Source: Roseibium album (GTDB lineage: Bacteria > Pseudomonadota > Alphaproteobacteria > Rhizobiales > Stappiaceae). Taken from it: a stretch of 64,000 nt of DNA. The stretch is taken from positions 62,001 to 126,000 of the forward strand of contig CXTY01000001.1 of NCBI GenBank assembly GCA_001404055.1. Direction: 5' to 3'. The translations under genes were made by a program, and so were the position numbers. Below are positions 48,004-59,024 of the stretch, piece by piece; the first letter of the stretch is position 1, and each line of letters begins with the position of its first letter. The notes under the pieces are model-generated. The model had not been told where the DNA came from, made no database searches, and worked only from the letters and a program-made list of their open reading frames with translations.

Positions 48004-48585
48004 TCAGGTCTCGTCCTTCTTGATCCATTTGGGTGTGGACGGAGCCTTGTATTTCTCGAACTGGTCGATCAGGCCTTCAGGTGTTAGTGCAACCTGCGCC
48101 ATATCGCGCATCACCTTCTTCGTGAAGCCCTCCTGTGTCTGATGATCCAGGAAGCTCAGAAGGTGGTCATAGTAACCTTCGATATTCAGAAACCCGCATG
48201 GTTTTTCATGGTAGCCGAGTTGTCCCCAGGTCCAGACCTCGAAGATCTCTTCCAATGTCCCAACCCCGCCGGGCAGAGCAATAAACCCGTCCGACAAATC
48301 AGCCATCAGCGCCTTGCGCTCATGCATGGAACCGACCAGATGCAATTCGTTGAGGCCTTCGTGACCGATTTCCTTGTCCTCAAGGGATTTTGGAAGCACG
48401 CCGATCACTTCCCCACCAGCTGCAAGCGCTGCGTCAGCGACGGTCCCCATCAGGCCGACTTTGGCACCGCCATAAACGAGGCGGTAGCCGTTTTCGGCAA
48501 TCACACGGCCAGTTGTTTTGGCTGCTTCTGCATATGCTTCAAGTGTGCCGAAGCTGGAGCCGCAAAAGACACAGATCGATTTCAT
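48004..48585 (-). CDS. LOG-family Rossmann protein (TIGR00730)
   Basis: A 193-residue cytosolic protein of the lysine-decarboxylase-like/LOG family, which hydrolyses nucleoside monophosphates and makes free cytokinin-type bases. The signature PGGVGTLEE is at about residues 99-107, with the catalytic Arg and Glu region MHERKALM before it and FCGSSFG at the start. ATG at 48585 has ggaga 6 bases upstream. Follows the M20 peptidase after 59 bases on the same strand. Confidence 0.9.
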   Translation of the reverse strand: MKSICVFCGSSFGTLEAYAEAAKTTGRVIAENGYRLVYGGAKVGLMGTVADAALAAGGEVIGVLPKSLEDKEIGHEGLNELHLVGSMHERKALMADLSDGFIALPGGVGTLEEIFEVWTWGQLGYHEKPCGFLNIEGYYDHLLSFLDHQTQEGFTKKVMRDMAQVALTPEGLIDQFEKYKAPSTPKWIKKDET

Positions 48586-48644
48586 TTTCGTCTCCTGAAT
48601 CAACGGGCCGAGTTGATCCATCAACCCGGCCGGCAGAAACCTTC

Positions 48645-50033
48645 TTAGTTTTTCGCCAATTCGTCCAGGACGCGCGCCCAGGAGCGAATGCCTTTTTGGA
48701 AGCTGGTCAGATTGTATTTCTCATTGGGTGAGTGGATCTGGTCATCCTCCAGCCCGAAGCCGATCATCAGCGTGTCCATCCCCAACATGCGTTTGAAATC
48801 CCCCACAATCGGAATGGAGCCGCCCATGCCGATGAGAGCAGCTTCCTTGCCCCACTCGTCCTGCAGGGCAATTTTCCCCTTCTCAAGTGCCGGCATGTCG
48901 AAATCCAGACTAAGCGCCGGGCTACCGTCCTTGGAAATGAACTCGACCGAACAATCCGCTGGAATCTTTGAACGGACATAGGCACGGAAGGATTCCTGTA
49001 CCTTGTCCGGGTCCTGATCGCCGACAAGCCGGAACGTGAATTTCGCATGTGATTCCGCCGGGATCACGGTCTTTGAACCGGCTCCCTGGTAGCCACCCCA
49101 CATTCCGTTCACTTCAACGGTCGGCCGGGACCAAAGGTGCTCTAACGGCGAGCGCCCTTTTTCACCGCGTGGATATTTCAACCCGACGTCGCCAAGGAAG
49201 GCCTCGACGGAAAAGCCGAGTGTTTCCCACATCCTGGTGACGTTTTCGGGTATCTCGATGACACCGTCATAAAAGCCAGGCAAGGTAACCTTGCCGTCGT
49301 CGTCATGCAGACCCGCGATGATCTGGGAAACAATGTGGTTCGGGTTTTGGGCCGATCCACCGTATATGCCGGAATGAAGATCGCGACTGGCCGCGCGGAC
49401 GATGATCTCGTCACCGACCATGCCACGAAGCATCACCGAAATCGCCGGTGTTTGCGCATCCCACATGCCGGTGTCACAGACAAGTGCCAGATCGCAGGAC
49501 AATTCGTCCTTGTTGGCGTTCAAAAACGGATGCAGGGAAGGCGAACCGGATTCTTCTTCGCCTTCGAAAAGGATGGTGACATCGACTGGCAAGTCGCCGG
49601 TTTCAGCGATGAAGGCACGGGCCGCCTCGACGAAGGTCATCAGCTGGCCCTTGTCGTCAGACGAGCCACGGGCAACGATGATTTTTGTGCCGTCTTCCCT
49701 GGTTACAATGCTGGGTTCAAATGGGTCTTGGTCCCAGAGTTCAAGCGGGTCCACCGGCTGCACATCGTAGTGGCCATAAAACAGAACATGCGGTCCAGGC
49801 TTGCCCGACTTGCGGTGACCAACCACCATCGGATGCCCGTCCGTATCGCGCACCGAGGCCTCAATGCCGATGTCATTCAGTTCCCTGGAAAGCCAATCGG
49901 CTGCTTCACGGCACGGTGCTGTGAAGGCCGGGTCGGTGGAAATGCTCTGTATCTTGAGAAGGTCGAACAGGCGATCGAGGCTGGCGTCGAGGTCGGCATC
50001 AATGCGCGCCAAGACCTTGTCGATGGAACTCAT
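48645..50033 (-). CDS. M20-family dipeptidase-like metallohydrolase
   Basis: A 462-residue zinc peptidase of the M20/M25/M40 group. The catalytic domain has FYGHYDVQPVDP (zinc His and Asp), GSSDDKGQL, and FEGEEESGSPSLHPF with the catalytic Glu pair. A dimer domain spans about 190-350, then the C-terminal half. It probably cleaves dipeptides or acylated amino acids. ATG at 50033 has aagga 6 bases upstream. Upstream neighbour of the LOG gene on the same strand. Confidence 0.92.
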   Translation of the reverse strand: MSSIDKVLARIDADLDASLDRLFDLLKIQSISTDPAFTAPCREAADWLSRELNDIGIEASVRDTDGHPMVVGHRKSGKPGPHVLFYGHYDVQPVDPLELWDQDPFEPSIVTREDGTKIIVARGSSDDKGQLMTFVEAARAFIAETGDLPVDVTILFEGEEESGSPSLHPFLNANKDELSCDLALVCDTGMWDAQTPAISVMLRGMVGDEIIVRAASRDLHSGIYGGSAQNPNHIVSQIIAGLHDDDGKVTLPGFYDGVIEIPENVTRMWETLGFSVEAFLGDVGLKYPRGEKGRSPLEHLWSRPTVEVNGMWGGYQGAGSKTVIPAESHAKFTFRLVGDQDPDKVQESFRAYVRSKIPADCSVEFISKDGSPALSLDFDMPALEKGKIALQDEWGKEAALIGMGGSIPIVGDFKRMLGMDTLMIGFGLEDDQIHSPNEKYNLTSFQKGIRSWARVLDELAKN

Positions 50034-50214
50034 GACGGATCCTTGAATTTTTAATTGGCCGGAATGGGCCAGACAGACTCAGGCCCTCACAGAAGAGCCT
50101 AACAGGCCACAACTGTGGGAGAAGCGCAAATCGTTTTCGGTTTGCCAGTCATGAAATAGAATGATGCTGGCTCATGGCAAAGGTGACCTTTTAGGCTACT
50201 CGCAGAAAGGTAGA

Positions 50215-51774
50215 TCAATTGCCACGTTTCAACGACCCTAGCAGTCCTCGGACCAGTGCTCTGCCCAAAGAAGACCCGAGACTTCTGGCTGCGGATTTGA
50301 GGCCAGCTTCAAGAACTGTATCTCTTTGACCTCGTCGCTTGGTCCGGCGTTTGACACTTTCTCTGCGTGGACGGTCGTCGCGGCCAAAATCTGGAAGTTG
50401 AAAGCCCGAACGAGAGCGTCGCGGTTCACCGTGTTTGCGCGCATAACTATCTTCCTCGTCGCGCCTTTCCTGCTCCTGGTGTTGTCCTTTGTCAGCGCGT
50501 CCCATCAGGATCTCATAAGCTGACCTCCGGTCCTTTGATCTTTCATAGAGACCGAAAAACGGGCTGGACTGAATGACAACGCGCCGCTCGGCCTGGGTAA
50601 CCGGGCCGAGGCGTGAACGTGGTGGTCGTATCAAGGTACGTTGCACGACCGACGGGATGCCCTTGCCTTCAAGTGTTGAGACAAGCGCTTCACCGACCCC
50701 CAATTCGGTTATGACACGTTCGGTGTCGAGGTCAGGATTGGGCCGGAACGTTTCGGCAGCTGCGCGAACCGCCTTCTGGTCGCGGGGCGTAAAGGCCCGA
50801 AGTGCATGCTGGATACGATTGCCTAGCTGCGACAACACCGTTTCAGGAACATCCAGCGGATTTTGCGTGACAAAATAGACGCCGACACCCTTGGAGCGTA
50901 TCAACCGCACCACTTGTTCGACTTTCTCAATCAAAGCTTTGGGCGCGTCATTGAAAAGAAGATGCGCCTCGTCAAAAAAGAACACCAGTTTGGGTTTTTT
51001 CGGGTCGCCTACTTCTGGGAGTTCTTCAAACAGTTCTGAAAGCAGCCAAAGCAGGAAAACGCCATAAAGTCTCGGTGCGGTCATCAATTTGTCAGCGGCA
51101 AGAATGTTCACAACACCTTTGCCATCCGGCGTCGTGCGGATGAAATCACGGATGTCGAGTGCCGGCTCACCAAAAAAATTGTCCGCTCCCTGTCGCTCGA
51201 GAACCAGAAGTCGCCGTTGGATGGCGCCGATTGAGGCCTTGGAAACATTGCCGTAGAGGGTGGAAAGCTCTGAGGCCCGCTCTGCCACATGCGCGAGCAT
51301 CGCGCGCAGGTCTTTCAAGTCCAAAAGCAGGAGGCCTTCATCGTCAGCCAGTTCAAAGAGGACGTTGAGGACGCCCTCCTGAGTGTCGTTGAGTTCCAGA
51401 AGACGAGCAAGCAGCAAGGGGCCTATTTCCGAAACTGTGGTGCGGATTGGGTGGCCCTGTTTGCCCAGAAGGTCCCAGAAAACCGCAGGCATTGCCCCGT
51501 ACTTGTAGGATTTTCCGATGCCGACTTCCTTGGCACGCTTTTCAAGAAAATCTTTTGACACACCTGCCGCAGCAAGGCCGGATAGATCGCCTTTAATGTC
51601 TGAGCAGAAAACGGGAACACCTGCGTTGGAAAATCCCTCGGCGAGAATCTGTAGCGAAACGGTTTTCCCAGTGCCTGTCGCACCGGCGATAAGGCCATGC
51701 CGATTGGCAAGCTTGAGTGTCAGAGTTTCATTTTTGGTGCTGGCACCAATGAATATGCTGTCTTTTGCCGTCAC
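50215..51774 (-). CDS. HerA-like P-loop ATPase (DUF853)
   Basis: A 519-residue ATPase of the HerA/FtsK superfamily, DUF853 branch, likely a hexameric motor. Walker A is [12 protein letters not shown] at about residue 30; Walker B is [12 protein letters not shown]; the sensor is [11 protein letters not shown]. The C-terminal 100 residues are Arg/Lys-rich and probably disordered, with [11 protein letters not shown] at 51774 is chosen because a ggggg run precedes it by 5 bases; the longer frame to 51912 lacks homologous look. Its substrate is not known. Confidence 0.9.
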   Translation of the reverse strand: MTAKDSIFIGASTKNETLTLKLANRHGLIAGATGTGKTVSLQILAEGFSNAGVPVFCSDIKGDLSGLAAAGVSKDFLEKRAKEVGIGKSYKYGAMPAVFWDLLGKQGHPIRTTVSEIGPLLLARLLELNDTQEGVLNVLFELADDEGLLLLDLKDLRAMLAHVAERASELSTLYGNVSKASIGAIQRRLLVLERQGADNFFGEPALDIRDFIRTTPDGKGVVNILAADKLMTAPRLYGVFLLWLLSELFEELPEVGDPKKPKLVFFFDEAHLLFNDAPKALIEKVEQVVRLIRSKGVGVYFVTQNPLDVPETVLSQLGNRIQHALRAFTPRDQKAVRAAAETFRPNPDLDTERVITELGVGEALVSTLEGKGIPSVVQRTLIRPPRSRLGPVTQAERRVVIQSSPFFGLYERSKDRRSAYEILMGRADKGQHQEQERRDEEDSYARKHGEPRRSRSGFQLPDFGRDDRPRRESVKRRTKRRGQRDTVLEAGLKSAARSLGSSLGRALVRGLLGSLKRGN

Positions 51775-51938
51775 GGTTTCCCCCGAATCCCTCGCATTTC
51801 GGGCAGCGTAACCCAGCGCAAAAAAAAATGCTCGTATGCGATGCGCTGCCCCATCGACGGAACCGGTTTCAGGACTGTATAGAGAGATTGACAAATTGCA
51901 GGTGTGGTTCACACCAGCTTTTCAATTAGGAGATTGAA

Positions 51939-52331
51939 ATGGAAGAGCTCATCAAACGGATCATGGCCACTGCGGGCATCGATGAGGGCATCGCAACAAA
52001 CGCGGTCGGCATTATCCTGGGCTTTTTGAACAAGGAAGGTCCCGAGGACAAGATGCAGCTCATTTTTGATGCGCTCCCGGGGACAGCTGAGCTGGTTGCT
52101 TCACGTGAACAGGAAAGCTCTGGCGGCGGTCTGCTTGGTGGCCTGGGCGGCATGATGGGCGGCGGAATGGGTGCCATGGCGGCGCTGAATGAATTGAACA
52201 GTGCCGGATTGGACATGGATGGCGTGCAAAGTGTTGTGAAAGAGCTCATTTCCTATGCTAAGGAAAAGGCGGGGGACGACGTTGTTGATGAAGTGATTTC
52301 ACAGATTCCGGGGTTGAGCCAGATTATCTGA
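51939..52331 (+). CDS. Hypothetical protein with Gly/Met-rich hinge
   Basis: A 130-residue acidic cytosolic protein. An N-terminal helical part (residues 1-55) is joined by a Gly/Met-rich hinge (GGLLGGLGGMMGGGMG) to a second helical part (LNELNSAGLDMDGVQSVV). It resembles DUF2267/DUF2780-like helical proteins, but I cannot name it. ATG at 51939 has taggaga 5 bases upstream, so it is expressed. It precedes the DUF4332 gene by 43 bases on the same strand. Confidence 0.75.
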   Translation: MEELIKRIMATAGIDEGIATNAVGIILGFLNKEGPEDKMQLIFDALPGTAELVASREQESSGGGLLGGLGGMMGGGMGAMAALNELNSAGLDMDGVQSVVKELISYAKEKAGDDVVDEVISQIPGLSQII

Positions 52332-52374
52332 TTGTCCCATGGCAAATGCCGGTCTTAAAAGGAGTTCAGTGCGG

Positions 52375-52782
52375 ATGTCTTATTCTATCGACGAAATTGA
52401 GGGTATCGGCCCAACTTATGGTGCCAAGCTCAGTGAAGCGGGTATCAAGACGACAGAAGCATATCTGGAGCGTGCGAAAGATCCAAGGGGCCGGAAAGCT
52501 CTTGAAGACGAGACCGGGATTGACGGCGCTCGGATTTTGAAATGGGCCAATATGGCCGACCTGATGCGCATCAGCGGCGTCGGCGAGGAGTATTCCGAGC
52601 TTCTGGAAGCTGCTGGCGTTGACACGGTCAAGGAACTCAAGCACCGCAACGCGGCCAATCTTGCAGCAAAAATGCAGGAAGTGAATGAGGAAAAGAGCCT
52701 TGTTCGCCAAGTGCCCAGCGAAAGCCAGGTAACCAAATGGGTCGAGCAGGCGAAGGAACTTGCGCCGATGATGACCTACTGA
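52375..52782 (+). CDS. DUF4332 helix-hairpin-helix protein
   Basis: A 135-residue protein with two helix-hairpin-helix units, DEIEGIGPTYGAKLSEAGI and MRISGVGEEYSELLEAAGV, as in DUF4332. HhH units bind DNA or act in protein contacts; the role is unknown. Several starts are in frame: ATG 52375 (10 bases from aaaggag), GTG 52369 (4 bases) and ATG 52339. I use 52375. Follows the Gly/Met-rich gene and ends at a strong terminator. Confidence 0.85.
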   Translation: MSYSIDEIEGIGPTYGAKLSEAGIKTTEAYLERAKDPRGRKALEDETGIDGARILKWANMADLMRISGVGEEYSELLEAAGVDTVKELKHRNAANLAAKMQEVNEEKSLVRQVPSESQVTKWVEQAKELAPMMTY

Positions 52783-52818
52783 GCTAGATTAACCGTCTCT
52801 GCATTGGCAGAAACTGAG

Positions 52819-52845
52819 AAGGCGCGCCGTTGGCGCGCCTTTTTC
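52819..52845 (+). terminator. Terminator after the DUF4332 gene
   Basis: Arms ggcgcgcc and ggcgcgcc pair around gtt t, followed by ttttt. Stops the two-gene transcript and faces the convergent LuxR gene. Confidence 0.88.
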
Positions 52846-52892
52846 ATTTTTCGTGGAGGAGGAGGAAATTGCTGGTTTTGTGTTCGCCAGTG

Positions 52893-53594
52893 TTAAACGT
52901 TGATCTGGCCGTAGCGCAGTGCTTCAACGACCGTGTGGGTCTTGTTTGAAGCGTTCAGTTTAACACTGGCATTTTGCAAATGTGCGTGAACAGTCCGTTG
53001 GGAGATGTCGAGCACGTCTGCAATTTCGCCAGCTGTCTTGCCATAAGCGGTCAGTTCCAGAACCCTGCGTTCACGCGCGGATAGGGCGCCAGGGCGCTGA
53101 CCTGATATGACTCCAAGTTCCCGAAGGCGAGACAAGGCGGCGGCAGACAACACTTCCAGATTTGACAAGTCATATTTATTGACCTGCAACGATGGGCCAC
53201 TTGCAAATACGAAAGCCTGGAAGGGATAAAGTTCGGTCACAGGAACAACAACAATCTGGCTGCCTTCACCTGCAGACGCCAGAAGGTCGGAATGTTCCAT
53301 GTCGCCAGCGGAAATCGTCCAGACGCGCGCGCGGTTGGAGCCAAGCCCAAGCATCAATGCGCTGTCATTTGCTGATAGTGACGTACTTTCAATGCCGTCA
53401 TTACGTTGATCTGGCCACCGGAACCGCTGAACGAGATTGTCTATCGGGCGATTTGGCATCGGCAGGCCGGTAATGAGGATATGAGTAGCCCCCATGCGCC
53501 TGAGATTTGATTCCAGAATATCGAGAACGTGGTGGGCTGCATTTGCTTCCGAGATTGCTCTCAGCTTGCTTTTCAATTCTGTCTGATCAAGCAT
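52893..53594 (-). CDS. LuxR-type helix-turn-helix regulator (solo)
   Basis: A 233-residue regulator. Residues 170-233 are the GerE/LuxR helix-turn-helix: LSARERRVLELTAYGKTAGEIADVLDISQRTVHAHL. The N-terminal 160 residues resemble an autoinducer-binding fold (GATHILITGLP, FRWPDQ), but the usual invariant Trp/Tyr/Asp set is incomplete, so acyl-homoserine lactone binding is doubtful. No LuxI synthase is present. ATG at 53594 has aaagga 8 bases upstream. Divergent from the mutase genes. Confidence 0.88.
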   Translation of the reverse strand: MLDQTELKSKLRAISEANAAHHVLDILESNLRRMGATHILITGLPMPNRPIDNLVQRFRWPDQRNDGIESTSLSANDSALMLGLGSNRARVWTISAGDMEHSDLLASAGEGSQIVVVPVTELYPFQAFVFASGPSLQVNKYDLSNLEVLSAAALSRLRELGVISGQRPGALSARERRVLELTAYGKTAGEIADVLDISQRTVHAHLQNASVKLNASNKTHTVVEALRYGQINV

Positions 53595-54082
53595 TGTGCA
53601 CATCCTTTGCGGCTTTTTTTACCGCATTTTTGCAGATATCCGACGAGCGCCGAACTCCGCTGATGGGTTGGTAACGCGTCCTGTCCTGCCCCTACAAGGA
53701 ATAGACTGAACCCGGGTGCCGCGCATTTATTATAAGGGTAGAATTTCCCATGCGTCAGCTCTTGTACGCTACAATACAATTGATGATCGTACCAATAGGG
53801 AAAATTAGCAAATTTGGCTTTTTACGCCAAAAATTTGGCAGTTGCTAACCAAAAGAGCCAATTTTGCATAGCTATTCAAGCTAAGTTGTTTTGGTATATT
53901 TTTGCAACCATTGATATTGAATTTTTTTACCTGTCTAATTAAATAACGATTGGTTCTTTTTGCCATCACAGTGTTTGCCAGTTTCTTCAAATTGCGTTGC
54001 GGAATTCGGGAACTTACCCTTTCTGCTGAGTTGCCAAGCTTTGTTGCCAGGGACTAAAACGGGAGCCAAGGAGACCATTAAA
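53595..54082. other. Long AT-rich promoter region before the mutase genes
   Basis: About 490 bases, AT-rich between 53750 and 53945. It contains AAATTTGGC at 53810-53818 and again at 53831-53839, two helical turns apart, with ttggc/gccaa as an inverted repeat between. I see no credible gene. The repeats are a candidate operator for the LuxR or mutase promoter. No TTTGCAAA pair of the PccR type is present. Confidence 0.45.
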
Positions 54083-56095
54083 ATGTCGCTCAGCTTTTCC
54101 GCACCTGAAAGATTTCTGTCTGTCAACGAAGAGGCGTGGTGGGCCTCCGTTGACAAGGCCCTGAAGGGACTACCGAGGCAAAAGCTGTTCGAGACCACGG
54201 AAGACGGGTTCGAAAACGCTCCTCTTTATAAAGGCCGAACAGACACCCCAGCGCGTTTATTGCGAGCATCCGGGCAGGACTGGTCTATCGTTCAAAGGAT
54301 TGACATTCCGGATCCCAAGGATGCCAACGCACAGATTCTGGAGGATCTGGAAGGTGGTGCCAATGGTTTGGAACTTGTTTTCTCAAGCGCGACAACTGCT
54401 GATGGCGACGGCATCCGGGTTGGTGGTCTGGACGATGTCGAAACGCTTTTGGAGGGCGTCCAGCTAGAGCTTGTTGATCTTCGTCTTGAGGCGGGTAATC
54501 GGTATGCGGAAGTGTTGGCTTTGATGCTGGCCTATCTGGAAAAACACAAACTGGCCCCTTCAAAGATCAGGATCATGGTAGGCAACGACCCATACGGTTT
54601 GGCAGCAGCAATGGGCCTTGTGCCTGAAGAGCCGGAGATTGGATTCCTGCATTGCCAGGATGTTCTGGAGTCTGCCAAGGAATTTGGCAGCTCTGCGCGC
54701 GCGTTAATGGCTGACGGGCGGGTGTGGCACGAAGCTGGAGCAACATCGGCACAAGAACTTGCCTGCGTTCTGGCGTCTGCCGCAGCACATTTGCGTATGC
54801 TGGAAGGCACAAAGATTGCGCCGGAAGAATGGGCCGACCAAATGTCGGTAAGTCTGGTCGCCGATACAGACCAGATCGGAACGATTGCAAAAGCGCGAGC
54901 GTTCCGGGCGTTGTGGTCTTGTATTCTGGATGGTGCGGATCTGCCACAAAAACCAATTTTCCTACACATGTCCACGTCTTATAGGATGCTGACCAGTAGA
55001 GATCCCTGGGTCAATTTGTTGAGGAACACCGTTGCGACTTTCGCTGCGGGCATTGGTGGTGCTGACAGTATAGGTGTTTTGCCGCATACGCAGGCCGTTG
55101 GATTGCCAGACGCTTTTGCACGCAGGCTTGCACGCAACACTCAGTCTATCCTTTTGGAAGAAAGCAATCTGGCGAAAGTTTCGGATCCAGCAGCAGGTTC
55201 GGGCGCTATAGAAGACAGGACCGAAAAAATATGCGCGACTGCCTGGAAGCTGTTTCAGGAAATCGAGGCAGCAGGCGGAATGTTTGACGCGCTTCGGCAA
55301 GGGCTGGTCCAGGAGCAAATTCAAACAGCCGGCACGGACCTTGGAAGCAATGTCGCCCGCCGGAAACGCCCGATCACAGGCGTCAGTGAATTTCCCAATC
55401 TGGCTGAAAACGATGTGAGTGTACTGGAAAATGAAAGCGACGGCCTAATTAGCAAGCCAAATCCTGCATTGGACCTTCCAGAGCCCGGTGATGGGCAACG
55501 ATTCACCGCCATGCGCAATTTGGCGCTTCAAGGCAAACCCCTGTTGGTGAGGACCGGAGAGCCGGAGGACGTTTCGGATAGTCAGAGCGTACCTGCACTC
55601 TGCGCAGCTCGGGTCTCGGCCCCATTTGAGCGCTTGCGGTCAATGACGGATGAACTGGAACGCAGAACAAACAAGCCGGCGACCATCTTCCTGGCCAGCA
55701 TTGGAAGTCTGGCTCAATTTACCGCCAGGGCAACCTGGACGGCGAATGCATTCGCCGTTGGAGGATTTGGAGCTGTTGGGCCGTCGGTGTATCATTCTCT
55801 CGACGAACTTGTGGTGGCCTACAGGGAAAGCGGAGCGATGATGGCCTGCATTGTCTCATCCGATGCCGTCTACGAGGGACAGGCGGAAGCTACAGCCCGT
55901 GCTTTGAAAGAGGCGGGAGCAGGCTATCTTTATCTTGCAGGAAAACCTGGTTCTCGCGAACAGGCCTTTGCTGAGGCCGGGGTAGACAGTTATCTTTATG
56001 CTGGCTGCAATTTGCTCGCTCTTCTGGAGGAGGCGCATTCCCACCTACAGGAAAGTCATGGCGTCGAACTGTCTGATCTGGAGGTCCTAAAATGA
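54083..56095 (+). CDS. Methylmalonyl-CoA mutase, small subunit
   Basis: A 670-residue subunit that pairs with the large subunit. It keeps the barrel domain but lacks the B12 motif DxHxxG, as expected for the non-catalytic subunit. The N-terminus SFSAPERFL and the [17 protein letters not shown] helix are typical, followed by the acyl-CoA mutase barrel ([17 protein letters not shown]). ATG at 54083 has aaggag 9 bases upstream. The stop overlaps the next start (ATGA at 56092). Confidence 0.92.
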   Translation: MSLSFSAPERFLSVNEEAWWASVDKALKGLPRQKLFETTEDGFENAPLYKGRTDTPARLLRASGQDWSIVQRIDIPDPKDANAQILEDLEGGANGLELVFSSATTADGDGIRVGGLDDVETLLEGVQLELVDLRLEAGNRYAEVLALMLAYLEKHKLAPSKIRIMVGNDPYGLAAAMGLVPEEPEIGFLHCQDVLESAKEFGSSARALMADGRVWHEAGATSAQELACVLASAAAHLRMLEGTKIAPEEWADQMSVSLVADTDQIGTIAKARAFRALWSCILDGADLPQKPIFLHMSTSYRMLTSRDPWVNLLRNTVATFAAGIGGADSIGVLPHTQAVGLPDAFARRLARNTQSILLEESNLAKVSDPAAGSGAIEDRTEKICATAWKLFQEIEAAGGMFDALRQGLVQEQIQTAGTDLGSNVARRKRPITGVSEFPNLAENDVSVLENESDGLISKPNPALDLPEPGDGQRFTAMRNLALQGKPLLVRTGEPEDVSDSQSVPALCAARVSAPFERLRSMTDELERRTNKPATIFLASIGSLAQFTARATWTANAFAVGGFGAVGPSVYHSLDELVVAYRESGAMMACIVSSDAVYEGQAEATARALKEAGAGYLYLAGKPGSREQAFAEAGVDSYLYAGCNLLALLEEAHSHLQESHGVELSDLEVLK

Positions 56096-58257
56096 GCAGG
56101 ATCCCGAACTATTCCAAAAAACCGTTTCAGAACTTTCTGAAGGACGCTGAACCGGGATCGCAACAAGATTGGCAGACACCGGAAGGCATCGATGTACCGC
56201 CTGTTTACAAGGCCGACGACCTGGACGGTCTGACGCATCTGCAAACCTGGCCAGGTTCGCCGCCATACCTGCGCGGACCATACCCGACGATGTACGTCCA
56301 GCAGCCCTGGACGGTTCGCCAATATGCGGGATTTTCAACTGCCGAGGATTCCAACGCGTTTTACAGACGCAATCTGGCAGCCGGGCAAAAGGGATTGTCA
56401 GTGGCGTTCGACCTAGCAACGCACCGCGGCTATGACAGTGATCACCCACGTGTCGCAGGCGATGTTGGCATGGCCGGTGTTGCGATTGACTCCATTTATG
56501 ACATGAGAACGCTTTTCTCCGGCATTCCTTTGGACAAGATGAGCGTCTCCATGACCATGAACGGTGCTGTTTTGCCCGTGCTGGCTCTCTATATAGTGGC
56601 TGCCGAAGAGCAGGGTGTTGCCCAGAAGGATCTCTCCGGAACCATTCAGAACGATATTCTGAAGGAGTTCATGGTCCGCAACACCTATATCTACCCGCCC
56701 AAACACTCCATGCGGATCATCTCGGATATATTCAAGTTCACTTCGCAGAACATGCCGCGGTTCAATTCCATCTCTATTTCCGGCTATCACATGCAAGAAG
56801 CAGGTGCGACAGCCGACCTGGAACTGGCCTATACCATCGCCGACGGTATCGAGTATGCGCGTGCGGGCGTGGCGGCCGGCATGGATATTGACCAGTTTGC
56901 CCCAAGGCTCTCGTTCTTCTGGGCAATCGGCATGAACTTCTTCATGGAAGTTGCCAAGCTGCGAGCCGCGCGCCTGATCTGGGCAACCTTGATGGAAGAG
57001 AATTTCCAGCCGAAGAACCCGAAGTCGTTGTCACTGCGCACACACTCTCAAACGTCAGGCTGGTCGCTGACTGCGCAGGATGTTTTCAATAACGTCACGC
57101 GCACATGCGTTGAGGCCATGGCGGCAACGCAAGGGCATACCCAATCGTTGCACACAAATGCGCTGGACGAAGCGCTTGCACTGCCGACGGACTTCTCGGC
57201 CCGCATAGCTCGTAACACGCAGTTGTTCCTGCAGCAGGAGAGCGGCACGACCAAGGTGATCGACCCCTGGGGCGGTTCCTACTACGTTGAAAAGCTTACC
57301 GCCGATCTCGCCGACAAGGCGATGGCTCATATTCGCGAAGTGGAAGAACTTGGTGGAATGGCCAAGGCCATTGAAAAGGGCATTCCAAAACTACGTATCG
57401 AGGAGGCCGCTGCCAAGACCCAGGCGCGGATTGACAGTGGTGCGCAAACAGTCGTGGGCGTGAACAAGTTCAAACCTGACAGCGAGCAGGCAATTGATGT
57501 TCTGAAAGTGGACAATGCTCAGGTTCGCGCCGCGCAGATCGATAAACTACGCCGGCTGCGCGAAGAGCGTGTGGAGACCGAGACACAGGCAGCGCTTGAT
57601 GCCCTGACGAAATGCGCCGAAACTGGTGATGGCAACCTTCTGGACCTGTCGGTGAAAGCCGCGCGTGCGAAGGCGACCGTTGGCGAGATTTCCCTTGCGA
57701 TGGAAAAGGTTTTTGACCGCCACAAGGCAGAGATCAAGTCAATTGCAGGCGTCTATAAGAGAGAGGCCGGGACTATGTCCGGGACGATGGAGAAAGTTCA
57801 AAAACTCGTGGAGGCGTTCGAGGAAAACGATGGCCGCCGTCCACGTATTCTCGTCGCCAAAATGGGGCAGGATGGCCACGACCGTGGCCAGAAGGTCATC
57901 GCATCTGCCTTCGCCGATCTCGGCTTCGACGTTGATATCGGCCCATTGTTCCAGACACCTGAGGAAGCTGCTCGGCAAGCCGTTGAAAATGATGTCCATG
58001 TCGTTGGTGTGTCGTCACTGGCCGCAGGTCACCTGACCCTTGTGCCTGCCTTGAAAAAGGCGCTGGCAGAAGAAGAGCGGGAAGACATCATGATCGTCGT
58101 TGGCGGCGTTGTTCCACCGCAGGACTATGACGAACTCTACCAATCGGGCGCTGCGGCGATTTTCCCACCGGGAACGGTGATTGCGGAAGCAGCCGTGGGC
58201 TTAATTGGCAAGCTGAATGAAAAGCTCGGGTATGGGCCGGCAGAGGCGGCTGAGTAA
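56092..58257 (+). CDS. Methylmalonyl-CoA mutase, large catalytic subunit
   Basis: A 721-residue B12-dependent enzyme that converts methylmalonyl-CoA to succinyl-CoA, finishing propionate, odd-chain and branched-chain catabolism. The substrate barrel includes [17 protein letters not shown] and [17 protein letters not shown]; the B12 domain has [10 protein letters not shown] with the cobalt ligand His596. Translation is coupled to the small subunit by ATGA overlap. MeaB upstream in the window protects this enzyme. Branched-chain aminotransferase is also present at 62.8 kb. Confidence 0.97.
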   Translation: MSRIPNYSKKPFQNFLKDAEPGSQQDWQTPEGIDVPPVYKADDLDGLTHLQTWPGSPPYLRGPYPTMYVQQPWTVRQYAGFSTAEDSNAFYRRNLAAGQKGLSVAFDLATHRGYDSDHPRVAGDVGMAGVAIDSIYDMRTLFSGIPLDKMSVSMTMNGAVLPVLALYIVAAEEQGVAQKDLSGTIQNDILKEFMVRNTYIYPPKHSMRIISDIFKFTSQNMPRFNSISISGYHMQEAGATADLELAYTIADGIEYARAGVAAGMDIDQFAPRLSFFWAIGMNFFMEVAKLRAARLIWATLMEENFQPKNPKSLSLRTHSQTSGWSLTAQDVFNNVTRTCVEAMAATQGHTQSLHTNALDEALALPTDFSARIARNTQLFLQQESGTTKVIDPWGGSYYVEKLTADLADKAMAHIREVEELGGMAKAIEKGIPKLRIEEAAAKTQARIDSGAQTVVGVNKFKPDSEQAIDVLKVDNAQVRAAQIDKLRRLREERVETETQAALDALTKCAETGDGNLLDLSVKAARAKATVGEISLAMEKVFDRHKAEIKSIAGVYKREAGTMSGTMEKVQKLVEAFEENDGRRPRILVAKMGQDGHDRGQKVIASAFADLGFDVDIGPLFQTPEEAARQAVENDVHVVGVSSLAAGHLTLVPALKKALAEEEREDIMIVVGGVVPPQDYDELYQSGAAAIFPPGTVIAEAAVGLIGKLNEKLGYGPAEAAE

Positions 58258-58290
58258 TCCGTTGAAATCGTTGCGAAGTGGACCTGCATT

Positions 58291-58710
58291 GTGACCCAAA
58301 AAATAACTGGCGGATGCCTTTGTGAAGCCGTGCGCTATGTTTGCGAGGCCGCCCCGATCAGGACCGTACAATGCTACTGCGCTGACTGCCGTAAGCTCGG
58401 GGGGACGGGGCACGCGACCCATGCGGTTTTTCCGGAAAGCAGTTTTTCGCTGTCGGGTGAGGTATCTGCGTATGTCAAACAGGCTGATAGCGGGAACACG
58501 ATAAACCGGCGTTTTTGTCCCGTTTGCGGAAGCGCGGTTTTTCATACAAGAGATGGTATGGAAGGGTTGGTGGTCGTTCGTGCGTCTTCGCTGGATGATC
58601 CTGAAAGCGTAACACCGGAACGTGCAATCTACGTTTCAAGCGCGGTCTCCTGGGACCCAGTCAATCCAGATTTACCCTCGAGTGAGAAGATGCCGGTCGC
58701 CCGAAAATAG
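58291..58710 (+). CDS. GFA (CENP-V) zinc-binding protein
   Basis: A 139-residue protein of the glutathione-dependent formaldehyde-activating family. Zinc cysteines are present: GGCLCEAVRY, CYCADCRKLGG and FCPVCGSAVF. Its activity is often assigned as S-hydroxymethylglutathione formation, but that is not proven for most members. It starts with GTG at 58291, 33 bases after the mutase stop, so it may ride on that transcript. Convergent with the Xre gene. Confidence 0.87.
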   Translation: MTQKITGGCLCEAVRYVCEAAPIRTVQCYCADCRKLGGTGHATHAVFPESSFSLSGEVSAYVKQADSGNTINRRFCPVCGSAVFHTRDGMEGLVVVRASSLDDPESVTPERAIYVSSAVSWDPVNPDLPSSEKMPVARK

Positions 58711-58778
58711 ACTTTACAAGATCCGTTTTACAAAGCCATGTCCGGAAGAGTTTGAATTCAATTTAATTGGCCCGAACC

Positions 58779-59000
58779 CTAATCGGCGCCAACAGATTCA
58801 GGCTCGTATATAAGAATATCACCTGGCTGGCATTCCAGGATTTCACAAATCTTCTCGAGCGTCTCAAACCGAACGCCCTTGACCTTGCCGGATTTGAGCA
58901 GGGATACATTCTGCTCCGTGATACCGATGCGCTCTGCCAGCTCCTTTGAGCGCATCTTTCTGCGGGCAAGCATGACATCCAGTTCAATGATAATGGGCAT
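58779..59000 (-). CDS. Xre/Cro-type small transcriptional regulator
   Basis: A 73-residue DNA-binding protein. Helix-turn-helix is seen as LARRKMRSKELAERIGITEQNVSLLKSG, then ICEILECQPGDIL, as in the YozG/DUF2975-partner regulators. These Xre proteins are commonly paired with DUF2975 membrane proteins, as here. ATG at 59000 follows ggggacc by 6 bases. It is 24 bases from the stop of the DUF2975 gene. Confidence 0.92.
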   Translation of the reverse strand: MPIIIELDVMLARRKMRSKELAERIGITEQNVSLLKSGKVKGVRFETLEKICEILECQPGDILIYEPESVGAD

Positions 59001-59024
59001 GATGGGGTCCCCGGCGCGCTGTCG

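Noticed and set aside
53595..54082. PccR-type propionate operator (TTTGCAAA pair)
   Set aside because: Only isolated TTTGC pieces occur; no palindromic TTTGCAAA is present.
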